From assembly GCA_028023455.1 (NCBI GenBank), contig JAQFVV010000113.1, positions 1 through 64,000 of the forward strand: DNA of 64,000 nt, given 5' to 3'. Every line of letters begins with the position of its first letter. Position 1 is the first letter of the stretch. The notes beneath the pieces were generated by a model. The model was not told the DNA's origin. It worked only from the letters and a program-made list of their open reading frames with translations, and did not search any database. The DNA is from Epiperipatus broadwayi (Eukaryota > Onychophora > Udeonychophora > Euonychophora > Peripatidae). Position numbers and translations under genes: made by a program. Positions 1-11,115 of the stretch are shown piece by piece.

Positions 1-1267
1 ATTTAACAGTTAGTTTTTTTCCTTACTTATATAATTCATGGCATTATGTGCAGCTTTAACCTAAAACTATCAGTGTATTTTTATTCGTGTAATAATTATT
101 ATATGTCATATACTTTCCATTAATATATATATCTTGCATCATTATTTTAATATTGCCATACTCATATAATTACTATACAATGTCAGACGAACTATATACA
201 TACTTCAGCAAAAAAAAATCCAGTTTGAACTTATATGTGAATCTGTACTTATTTCAATATAAATACCTGGTTATATAATTCCTAGTTCTTTATTATTTGC
301 GAATCATTATGACAAATATACTTTACTCAACTATTCCTTTCACTCAATGCATCAATAATAACAGTGCGTTGGAATCATACTCACACAGTTATATGAAATT
401 GCCTACTAATTATTCTTTTTCATATCATTAATTTTTTCTATTGCTACTTAATCTTAATATTTTAAAATTGATCAGATAAATATGAAATAAAATCCAAGTC
501 AATTGGACATACCGATATATTTATTTGTATTAATTTATTTATATTGGTACTAGAATACTAAATTGTCTCCTGGCATAAAAACGTTTCATGATTAATAACT
601 TTTTCTGCAGTTCAACACGTATTTAAATCATTGAGCTGCAACCACATTTTAATTTGTAAAAATTAATAAAATAATTTTGTTTATAAAGTTTATTAGTTCC
701 TTTTTTACAGGTATTTTCGTTTTTCCTTAAAAGATTGTGGAGGTTTGTCTGTTTGGGGATTAATCTTTTCGTCGGATAATTAATAGAAACTTTTACAATT
801 CTAAATGTATATTTGAAACATTATAGTCAATATTTAAGGATAGTTATTTCTAATGTGAAATAACTTGATTCCTCTCCCAATGTTCAGGTATGAGTAAACA
901 TTGTCATCAGGAATGATTCTAATTAAAGATGGCATGTAACCATTACATGTTTTAGTTTATATTATGTTTGGATTAGATGAAAATCATTTTTGGAACTTTT
1001 GATTTCACTAAGGTTTTCAGGATTTTGCTTTTAAGATCAAATATTTTCTATGTTATGTACTTCATTGTTTTTAAAATAACCTGGTATTAGTGTTCTCTTC
1101 CTGTAGTGTTGCAATCTTTTTACATTTGTGACCCCCTTCCTCCGAGAAAAATTTGCTGTTTTTTTAATAATGTCTAAATTATAAGTATGAGTATGTACGG
1201 GATATTCATAATAAGAATGATAATAGTTTTCTTTAATATGTCAGCACATATGATTTAAGAGTAGCAT
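1..1267. other. AT-rich DNA, no gene seen
   Basis: No reading frame, splice-like exon or repeat shared with the rest of the window was recognised. Confidence 0.5.
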
Positions 1268-1795
1268 ACTCTTCATACAGTAGTGCCACCCAGTGTAAGC
1301 ATTAGTAATTAATGGATTTTGGAAGGTTTTTTGCATAATATCCTCATCTAGTGCCTACTCATTCAATATCACCAGACTAGTTTCTAGCTTGTGGCTTTCA
1401 TAAGTGAGGAGCTTTGGATCAGAGCACTGCACCTAGAATTTTCATGCATCCATTGACTAATAAGATTTGCCCTAGATGGCACCACTGTATGGAGAATTTG
1501 AAAAAAGTGATTCCACAGAAAGTGAATTATTGTTTTTATGCTGGGTTTGGGAAAAGATAAGGGGGATTTAGATATAAAGATTATGTTGTTGAAATGGTAT
1601 AAAACAGATTGTGGGTAAATTTAGAGTGGGGAATGTAAAATAAAGTGGCTAACAGGTTTATCTGGGTATAATTGCTGAGATATTCTTGACTTCGTTTAAG
1701 GAAAAGCCATAATACATCACATCACATTATTACTGCTAATAACAGCTTGTGCAGTCATAAGAAATGGTGATCATGTGATTTCAATAAAATTTTGA
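1268..1795 (+). mobile_element. Family A foldback element, copy at 1.3-1.8 kb
   Basis: Contains ACCAGACTAGTTTCTAGCTTGTGGC, the family hallmark. An inner inverted repeat pairs CATACAGTAGTGCCAC with GGCACCACTGTATGGAG. The right part (GAAAAGATAAGGGGGATTTA, CTTCGTTTAAGG) is the reverse complement of 29570-29790, and the last part has TGATCATGTGAT. Confidence 0.65.
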
Positions 1796-3156
1796 AACAA
1801 ATCCTATACTTACAAAAAATAAACATGACACATACAAAAAATTTGATTTCCATGCGATTATCTGTTTTTTAAAAATTGGAAGTGCTTAAAAAAAACCCCA
1901 ATAACTTATCATTATCCAAAACTTAGGAAAATTTCTTAAAATTTTATGACTACTAACAGATTTTTATGTAACTAGGCTTATAGCTATATAATTAAGTCAT
2001 TCCAGTGGCAGAGAAAAAGAACCTAATTATTCATTCCCTCTACAATTTTAAACAACCAATAAGATATACCATTATTTTAAATATTTTTCTTTTACACTTT
2101 TATTAAAATGATTCAATAACACAATGCATGGCAATTAAAATAAAATTCATTTATAATTTCTATATTAAAACAGAGTTAAACATTTGATTTTTTAAAAGAA
2201 ATTAACATCACTAATTTGAGAAGATTTTTTTTTTTAAAGACACTGTTTTGTCAAATACTTTTGATTTTTATTTAAAATAAATTATATTTTATTATATATG
2301 ATAAAGTATTCTGACAGCTCTAATTGCAAATTTATTAAATTTAAACTGATTTAAACAAAAAATTAAATATAGAAATACTTTCTTTTTTTAAAAAAAATTA
2401 AAACTATATATAAAAGTTTTTGACTGGATTTTCTTTTTTTTCCTATTTTTTTTAGTAAAATTTTATCTTTAACTTTTTGAGGGTGGGTGGGGTGGAATTT
2501 AAAATTTTAAATGGTACAGTTTTCTTTTTTAATGATTTTGAATCCTTTAATTTATTTACTTTGAAGAAAATTAGGGCAATAAAACATATTTAAACTATAA
2601 AATGACTTATACATATACATTTATAAATGATAATAAAATAAAATGTCTTTATACATCAAATTTAAAATTGTTATTGTCTTTCTACAATTTCAATTAAAAC
2701 AGCTGATGAATAAAACCAATGATTTTTCAAATGAGATCATGCATTTATTTGAACTTCAAATATATATATTGTAAGGGATGGAAAATCCACCCTTTCTTTT
2801 GAAATGCCAGCATAGTTTTAATAAGAATCTTTGATTTGGTTATTAGATAAGGATTTGTAAATACGTTGTTATTGTTGATAGTTGTTTTTTCATTGTTATT
2901 TGGTTCATTTTTATTTATTTATTGTGATATGTGCTTTGTTCTGCGATGGTGGAGATTTTAATAGCAATGGATATATACAGAATTCACGAGTGTGTATATA
3001 TATAAATAATTATCAACAGTAGCATTTAAATTGTGTAGTTATAATTAAATTGTATTTTTATTTTTGAAATTATAAAAGATGTAATGGTGATTTCAAAATA
3101 TGACTTTATATATAAATATATAATAGATCTAAATTTGTCTCCTCCCATTTTTTTAT

Positions 3157-3222
3157 ATGTCAGCGTTGACCGGGAAGCGAACCTGGGCTGGCTACTTGGA
3201 AGGCAGCTACGCTTGTCATGGT
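3157..3222 (-). mobile_element. tRNA-derived SINE 1, fragment
   Basis: The - strand reads CGTAGCTGCCTTCCAAGTAG and GGTTCGCTTCCCGGTCAAC, ending in a TGACATATAAAAAA tail. The 5' part is truncated. Confidence 0.65.
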
Positions 3223-3907
3223 ATTATTTTAGGTTGTTTATTTTGTAGATTGTAAAAATAAATTTTTCAATGTAATATTTTTTTTATTGACATCATTTTT
3301 TGTTTTGTTGTTTAAAAAATATATTTTAAAATCAACAATCAGCAGTGTTAATAATTTTTAAGTTAGCATGTGAGTTATAACAATAGGACAAAGATTACTA
3401 GGGAAACAAAAAAAGGAAATTGCCATAAAACAGAAGAAGCAAGAAGTCATAGCTTTATTTTGTCTATTTCCCAAATTCTTCTTTTGGATCTCAATATAAT
3501 AATTTCTGGACAAAGATAACATCAAAATAGTTGGCCAAGTAAACTTTACTATCCAGGGTAATTTCAGCCCTTTTGCCTATCTTATTTCATTATTGGAATC
3601 CAGTAAAATATGCAGCCTAAAAGCCAAACCTGCATTTGTAAACAAACCTCAGAAAATTAGCTATATCTGTATTATTTTTAACTTTTAAGTTTCTTTTAAG
3701 GATCCTAAACTTAATAGTCAAAATCGATTTATTTCTACAGCTGAATATAAATTCTCATATGTAATATGTATACATATTTTAAAGTTATTTCAGTCAACCC
3801 TGGGATGGACAAAAAAAATGTCTGAAATAATTATTGAACAGTGAAATGAAGGGACAGTAAAAAAATGAAATGGGATAATTAAAATTTGGTAATTTTTGTT
3901 TTTATTT

Positions 3908-3941
3908 GTTTATTATTATTATTATTATTATTTTTTTTATA
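3908..3941. repeat. (ATT)n microsatellite
   Basis: Seven to eight ATT units followed by a T-run. Other simple arrays lie at 16688-16702 (CA), 49857-49873 (TA), 63889-63906 (TA) and 50634-50647 (CA). Confidence 0.8.
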
Positions 3942-4576
3942 ACATTTTAAAATTTATCTTTATAAAAGTATATACATTTGTGATATCTAAAACTAACTAT
4001 AATTTTCTTTTGAATGTTTAAACTTGTTAATAATAACTAAAGTCAATTTTTAATTTATATATATTTGTTGTTTTTTTTGTCAGAAATGTTATATCTTAAA
4101 TTGCACAAATATATTATTAAATGCCAAGTTAAAATAGAGATTGTAATAATATATTGTAATGATATATAAATATGCCAATACATTAATTTAAAATAAAAAC
4201 TTTAAGTTCGCAAATAAAAATAAATTTATTAAAAACTAAAAAAATTAAAGAGTTGTTCAATATATATATTCGCACAGGTGCAAAACATTACAAGTATTTT
4301 TTTTTTTGATAAAAAAAGAGTGTTTGAACATATTTTCCCATCATTCTGGACCGTTATAATATATATATTAATAAAACTGGCTATGAATATGAGAAGTATA
4401 TCTTCTTGAAAGCGCTCAGCCATTTAATTTAGTTTTCAATTTTTTGTTATAGCTTTACGTTGAAAGTGTGAAAGCACGATTTAATATTATTATATATATT
4501 AATAGCGTATTTGATTCATGTTTTACATATATATATATATGTTGAAACAGATACACCGTTTAACGTATATATTTAG

Positions 4577-7258
4577 AAGATTCCCCACTCCCAAATTAAA
4601 ATGACATAGATTAAATTTAAATCAGACTAGCAATATTTCAAAAATAAAAAAAAAGTCCAATTATACTAAATATTTTAAAGAAGAGGAAGAAATAATAAAA
4701 TTTGACCGCAATTAAAAATAATGCTTTGGTTAAATTAAAAGCAAATCGAACTTTTTAAAATGAAAAAAAAAAAAAAAGAAAATACGTTTATATTTGCAAT
4801 TAAAGAAAGTATAAATCTTCCTTTATTAAAATTAATAAATTCAAGTCAAAAATCATTTAAATAAAAATCTCTTTATGGCTTTCAGCTCATTCTATATTTC
4901 AGAAGAATAATTTGTAAGACAAATGGCAGTAATTTAACAATAATTAAAAGTGTTTCTTCACCATGAGAAAATTAATTAAAAATTTGAAAACACCTAGACA
5001 GATAAGTAAAAAAAGTCTGTTCCCACCAAAGAGAGACTGTCCAATGATCTGTGGGATTAAAAAACACAGACAAGGATGAAACAGCTGCTACCAATGGGAG
5101 AAAAGAAACATGTAAAGTGAATCCATTTGTCAGAGAAAAAAGATATAAATAGTGTGGAAAATCAGTAGAGTATTATTATTATAGTTGATTAATTCAGAGA
5201 TACCAGATTCATGAATTGATAAGATTTAGCTACTAGACTACTAGAAATGGAACCATCAAACAGCCTAATGAAAAATCATACTATGATCTTCGGCTAGACT
5301 ACTTTTTCTATCTGCCCATCATGTGAACTTCAAGCTTTGCCTAGAAGTTTTAATGTGCCGTTCAAGACAGACCCCCCAGTTATTTAGTAATGCAGTAATA
5401 AATGAAGACATGAAATTTAGAGGTAAGCAATTAGAAATGATTCAATTACAATAGAATATGAATTAAAATTATAAGTATTAATTTTTATAAAACAAAAGAG
5501 AGAAAATGTTATATTATTAATCTTAAAAAAAGTTTTCACAATCAATTATTAACTTCAGTCAAAAGTTGATGATAGTTTTTTTATCTTTCTTTAAAAATGA
5601 AAACAAGAAAAGAAAATCATTATTATTTAATTAAAAACACTCACACACATATGTGTTATATATTTCATTAGTTAAATGCCAATTATTTCATAAAATTTAA
5701 GATATGTTCAAATAGAAATACTTCTAATAATAATTGTAATAATTATTTCAAATGAACCAGCTAAATGGAATGTCAATCAAAAATATGGTAAAAATAATAA
5801 AATGCTATATGAATCATAAATACTTATATGCATGTTAGCTATATCTTAATAAAATGTATGTGTATAAATATACACCTATACTTAATTGGATTATAAATGC
5901 TCCACCACAAACCTGAAATTGCTGATATTACCTGCTTACCTACTTATAATGATTCTTAAAAATGATAAAATGCTATATGAATCATAAATGCTTTTGTGCA
6001 TGTTATATATATCTTAATAAAATAACAACACATATGTGTATAAATATACATCTACCTGAAATGCTTTCACATACCTGGAATAGTAATTGTACTATTGATA
6101 TTACTGCACATTTACTCAAAATGTTTCTACAGACCTGGAATAAATGATTCCAAACATTTATGTATTAATATAACATGTATATCCACCTGAAATGCTTTCA
6201 CAAACCTGAATAATAATTGCAATACTGATATTATCTGTACATCTACCTGAAATGCTTTTACATATCTGGAATAATAATTGTACTACTGATATTATCTGCA
6301 CATCTTCTCAAAATGTTTCTACAGATCTGGAATAAATGATAACAAACATTGATGTATTAATATGTATACCTACCTGAAATGCTTTCACATACCTGGAATA
6401 ATTGTAATATTGATATTATTTGTTCATCTACTTTTGAATGCTTCTATAGACTTGAAATCAATAGTCAAAAACATTTATTTATAAATTGTGTGTGTACCTA
6501 CTTAAAATGCTTTTACAGACATGGAATAAATAGTTAAAAACATTTGCATATTAATTGTATATCTATCTGAAATGTTTCTATCAACATCAGAAGGTAATTA
6601 TGAACACATATATTATCTGCATCCCTACTTGAAAAGCATCTATCAGCATCAAAATGTTATTATTAATACTTGTATATCAATTGTATACGTATATCTACCT
6701 GAAATGTATCTTTAGACTTCTTCTCATCATGTGAACTAAAAAATGGGTTTTTCTCGGTTACCTACATGAAATATTTTTTAGACTTCTTCTCATCATGTGA
6801 ACTAAAAATAGGTTTTTACTTGGATAACCTACCTGAAATATTTCTAGACTTATTATATGAACTATATTAGAAGGAATTGCTAATGAATTATTATTAATAA
6901 AATTGTTATTAAAAATTAATCTAATTGTTTAGTTCCATTTTTGCATCACTAGTTATTCATTGCATCTTGCTCCCAAGAATCTCATGCCTTCTGAGCTATG
7001 TTCAGCATAACCAGACGATAGCAAGTAAGGTTGTAGTGAGATGAAACTCTAGTGGCGCTATTTGGGATACCAAATACATGCATTTCTAGATGCTTCTAGT
7101 CTTTATGGCGCTACATTCTCTGATGAGCAGGAAATATTGTTGTAGGTAGGGTGATGTCTGCATTGGGGAATGCCAATCGACAGTTCCTTCCTGCAATATG
7201 CTCATCAAGAAATAAAACCAATGAAGAGTGGGGTTGGTTCTTGTCCAGTTACAATATA
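4577..7258 (+). mobile_element. Family C element, copy 1 (2.6 kb, internal minisatellite, terminal hairpin)
   Basis: Diverged copy of the sequence at 15306-17932. Shared landmarks in order: a C-rich start followed by AAATTAAAAT, an AATATAAATCTT-like stretch, CTGTTCCCAC near 5020, a GGCTAGA segment near 5292, a long array of divergent units of about 60 bp (5880-6850), and a 3' segment with TGATGAGCAGGAAATATTGT paired to CTGCAATATGCTCATCA (7118-7209). It ends near AGTTACAATA. No coding capacity is seen. The architecture recalls Helentron-type (HINE/DINE-1) non-autonomous elements; that assignment is inference. Confidence 0.65.
5880..6850. repeat. Degenerate minisatellite inside family C copy 1
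   Basis: Units of about 60 bp with the recurring words CTACCTGAAATGCTTTCAC and CTGGAATAA, for example near 6055, 6187, 6247 and 6372. The later units are more diverged, with ATCATGTGAACTAAAAA twice near 6725 and 6790. Confidence 0.75.
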
Positions 7259-7520
7259 TATATTAAATAATAAATATCATGTATCAATTTAGGTTGGAAA
7301 ACAATAAATTACATTTAATTGCATAGGAGTTGTATATAAATTATTATAAATCATATTTACAAATTCTATCATTATTTAATAATTGTCTTAATTCTTCAAT
7401 TATTTTAATTGTATTGTTAGATGTATTTTGGAAAGAATGGATCAAGTCATAGTATAGAATATTAGATTTATAGATTAATATCCCCACGTCTGTTATTTAG
7501 TAGTTGTCTTATATATATAT

Positions 7521-9438
7521 TGTTACTACCTCCACCCTTTTATATTACGTTGTCTCGTAAATTTTATAAAAACATCATTTATAAAAATCAATAACAATGT
7601 TTTAAATTTTATAATAACGACTCGATCAGAATTCTGTACCTCCCTCTTACACAAAATCCTATCACAGGGCTGTCAGTACTACGGGTAGAGTAATCAATAT
7701 CATTGGAAAACATTTGCCAATAACATTTATACTCGTTTACTAGACAACATATTAGCCAATCAAACTTTTATTTATTTAAAGGAAGAAATCCTATGGGCGC
7801 CAGCCGACCTTGTCGACAAGTCTGCTTGACCAATACGGTCTAGTACCTGCTCCCGCTAGCTCAGCTACAATAATCAATAAAATCTACTCCGCCTACTTAA
7901 AAATCAATTTTAGAATCTCTGCGCTAATTTTCTCGCTTTCTCTTTTTCTTTTATTTAATTATTTAATTTAAATTTAAGTTGAGTAATCACTAAACCATGA
8001 AATCTTCATTTATGCTATTATACTTCGTTTGGTCTTATAATATAATTAACTACACCTTCGTTCAAGTTTAGACAATATTTAATACAATAAAATCTCATAT
8101 TATAAATACATTTTGAAAATCATTATACGCATACACTATATTTGAAATCACACTGAAATCTCACATTATAAATACATTTTGAAAATAATTATACGCACAC
8201 ACTATATTTGAAATCACACTAAAATCTCATATTATAAATATATTTGAAAATAATTATACTCATACACTTATATTTGAAATCGCACTAAAATCTCTGGGTA
8301 ATGGAGCTAAAGACACTTAGTAGTTATTGTTCATAAGATAAAGTTCAGAGTTTATTATTACGGCTTTTTATTAGTGAATTAGAAATTGAAATAAACATTA
8401 CCTAGCTTTCTCCCCTATGCACAGTTCTGAGAGTTGCTTCTAATAGTATTTCCTTCGGTCAGTTAGCGCTAACTCCTTGCAATCCGTTTCCCGATGTCTT
8501 TGGGATCCTGTGGGCTCCACGTGGACACTCCGTCTCCTTCTTGTTTACACGACCATGATCGAAATTTGAACTGTCCGCTGTTGGTATTGCATGGAAGGAT
8601 TCGGCCGGTTGTTCACACGATGGGTTTAACAATGCAGCATTTTACTTTAGACGTATACTCTTTATCTATGAAAATAATATAATTAATGAATGAATAAGAA
8701 GAAATAATGCGATTAAGTTGATTAGGTAAGTATAAGAAGAACTGTTTGAATAGAAAATTCGCCCTTTTTATATTTTACGGTCCTTATCTTGCGGATTCAA
8801 TCTACAATACGTAACTAATCCCCTGGTGTTTCAGTTATGGTCCGTGCTGACTTTCTGGTGTTCGCATTGGTCATTTAATTTCTTTGTATTCTCTGCTAGA
8901 GTTATTTCAATTTCTTTATTTCACTTTCTTTGTTATAGTTATTTCAATTCCTTTGTTAAAGTTATTTTCAATTTCTTTGTTAAAGTTATTTTCACTAATT
9001 AGCCGTTTAATGGAAATTTCTTATGTTTGTCATTAGCTCCCATTGTTCACTACATTCATTTAATTACATATATTTTTTCTTTTTTTTTTTTTATGATTAT
9101 AAGACAAAACGAATTCCACCTTGCTTTTTCCTTTTTTTTTTTTTCTTAAAGCAATCTTAAATCGAATTTCAATTTAGTTAAATCAAATTTTAATCAAATC
9201 AAATTTAGTTAAATCAATTTTTAATTCTTTAGGTTTTATTCAAATACGATAAAACTATTTATTTTATGCTTTTAACGATAACCTGTCTAAGAGAAAAAAA
9301 TCCTTTTATTCTTATTTTACCCTACACGATCTTTTATTTTTATTAATATTTACACAAATCGTTTATCAATTTATATTATTTTTAAAATTATGTGTACCGC
9401 CGAAGCAAGCACACTCCTTCCTGATATATCTCGGTACA
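7521..9438 (-). repeat. 3' LTR of the gag-only retrotransposon (element sense)
   Basis: 1918 bp and the same structure as the partner LTR: 65-66-bp tandem units at about 8088-8290, a GC-richer block near 8400-8650, T-rich short repeats near 8890-8995 and poly-T runs near 9070 and 9135 that differ in length from the partner. Confidence 0.88.
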
Positions 9439-9459
9439 TTTCTCCGTCCCCCCTTTTTT
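9439..9459 (-). other. Polypurine tract of the LTR element
   Basis: In element sense AAAAAAGGGGGGACGGAGAA lies directly before the TGTACC start of the 3' LTR. This is the expected position for the plus-strand primer and fixes the element's orientation. Confidence 0.8.
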
Positions 9460-9634
9460 GAAACTAAAATACCAATCTGAAGGTTTTAGTTTCAACGTTT
9501 AATTCTAATTTTATTATACATTTCCCTCGATTTATTTTGATGGAAGTTCGTCCTCTCTTATTCTCGTGTGTCCGTGTTACTTGTTAAGTTTGCGGTCCCG
9601 TTATACCCATTTATTCATCAATTTTTATTTTTAT

Positions 9635-10843
9635 CTACGCTCGATCAGGTGGTTCTCTCTTCTTGCCATGTGGGTCGTTGTACCCATCCCATCTCCTGTA
9701 TCGATCTGGAGGTTCCCTAGCTAGATTGCCATAATCAATCTGTGTTAAAAATTCCGCCATTTCCTCCACTGACCGTCCGTCTTTACTTAGCATTAGTTGT
9801 TGTATGTTTGGCGGCATATTATTGTGTAGTGTTCTGATTATTTGACCATCTGACATAGGGAATGCCGTCAGTGCCTTAAGTTTTGACACTTGTCGGTAAA
9901 AGAATTTCGCATACGTCTCTCCCCGCGCACTTGCATATCTCTCGTGGGATATCTTATACATGATTCCATCTTGCCTAGCTTCATTCCAAAATGCCCTTAA
10001 CATAGCCCGTCTGTATTCTCTGAATGTTTGCGGTTTCTCGTCCAAGGTGTGCCACCAATCACGTGCCGTCTCTTGGAGGTAACTACTGGCCACCGCAACC
10101 TTGTCCTCTTCCAGTAAACTTTTATTATGAAACATATTATTCAGACTTTCTAAATGTTTCAGCGGGTTCTCTCCTACCTCTGCTTTAAATACCGAAATGG
10201 CAAACTGCTTCCCCATAAATCTACTCGTCTGTTCACTGTGCCTATTCTCAATCTTAAACTCCTCATACTTCTGCTCTATCTGTCTTATTTTCTGCCCTGT
10301 GTCCCCCACTACGTCTTTACATATCTCCTTTACTTTCGTTTTGATGTTCTTGGTGGTCTCTGTTTCATTTTCTAAGTTCCCTAATTCCTGTCGCGTCGTT
10401 TCCTGGCTACTTATTAAGTCTTGACATATCTCTTCCACGCGTACTATTCTCTCTTCTAGCTGGCTTTTCCCTATACTGCTTGACTCTTCCCTCGCTTCTA
10501 TATTTTCTTTTAATTCTAATACTTCGTACTTTTCTTCTTCTACACTCTTTTTCACTACTCCTATCACTTCCTCGAATGCGTCCATTCTTGCTGTCAATTC
10601 CTGTTTCATTTCTCTCATCTCTATCCTAAGTTCATTTATTTCCTCCTTCATTTCCTGTTGATTTTGTTTAATGTCTTGGCGTATCTCTTTCATCATGTTC
10701 ATCAAAATTTGGAATGCGCTTTCTTCCACTATTTGCAGATTTTTAAAAAAAATCGGGCTTACTTCTGGCGTTGCCCTCCCGTCGTTTCCACTTTCGTCCA
10801 TTTTTTTCTTTTTAATAATAATAATAAACTTACGTACGTACAA
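9635..10843 (-). CDS. Gag-like protein of the LTR retrotransposon
   Basis: 402 codons; a second Met at residue 15 (MDESGNDG) may be the real start because the first 14 residues are lysine/isoleucine-rich. Residues about 45-200 are heptad-like and rich in Glu/Lys, so a long coiled coil is expected. Residues about 210-370 resemble the Retrotrans_gag capsid domain: VASSYLQETARDWWHTL near 250-267, then FREYRRAMLRAFWNE and the RYASARGETYAKFFYRQVSKL block. No CCHC zinc knuckle is seen. The tail repeats REPPDR (376-381 and 396-401). Role: assembly of particles that package element RNA. The frame is intact, which fits a recent insertion. Confidence 0.85.
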   Translation of the reverse strand: MYVRKFIIIIKKKKMDESGNDGRATPEVSPIFFKNLQIVEESAFQILMNMMKEIRQDIKQNQQEMKEEINELRIEMREMKQELTARMDAFEEVIGVVKKSVEEEKYEVLELKENIEAREESSSIGKSQLEERIVRVEEICQDLISSQETTRQELGNLENETETTKNIKTKVKEICKDVVGDTGQKIRQIEQKYEEFKIENRHSEQTSRFMGKQFAISVFKAEVGENPLKHLESLNNMFHNKSLLEEDKVAVASSYLQETARDWWHTLDEKPQTFREYRRAMLRAFWNEARQDGIMYKISHERYASARGETYAKFFYRQVSKLKALTAFPMSDGQIIRTLHNNMPPNIQQLMLSKDGRSVEEMAEFLTQIDYGNLAREPPDRYRRWDGYNDPHGKKREPPDRA

Positions 10844-11095
10844 CCAAAACCTAACCTTCCCAGTTCCCCCCCTTTTTTTTTTCTTATACTAAAATTCCCC
10901 GGAGTGTCCCTATGCGTCCACGTTTTATATAATTGCAAAATCACCTTTACAGTTGCGCTGCTTATACCGTTTTCTAATCCTACTATCACGCTCCCTCCCG
11001 CTTCTTTTTTTTTTTACTATCACTTCTGTCACTCATACACGACTCTGGCCCACCGCTTGACTCACATCGGTTCTGCCATCCAAAACGTTGTTTTG

Positions 11096-11113
11096 TTCCA
11101 CGTTGACGTGCCA
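11096..11113 (-). other. Candidate primer binding site of the LTR element
   Basis: Two bases after the 5' LTR end, the element sense reads TGGCACGTCAACGTGG. TGG would pair with a tRNA CCA end. I cannot assign the tRNA. Confidence 0.5.
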
Positions 11114-11115
11114 TT

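Larger units (their letters stand above)
1796..4576. other. AT-rich DNA with microsatellites and one SINE fragment
   Basis: Long A/T runs, an (ATT)n array and the SINE 1 fragment at 3157-3222. The one longer - strand frame (4229-4423) is compositional noise. Confidence 0.5.

Noticed and set aside
7118-7209. CTGATGAG followed by GAAA resembling a hammerhead ribozyme core
   Set aside because: There is no stem II between the two core boxes and no cleavage-site context. The words are explained by the terminal hairpin of family C.
8494-8682. 62-codon frame, identical in both LTRs (also 12092-12280)
   Set aside because: It is on the strand opposite to the element and is identical only because the LTRs are. 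Nothing suggests translation.
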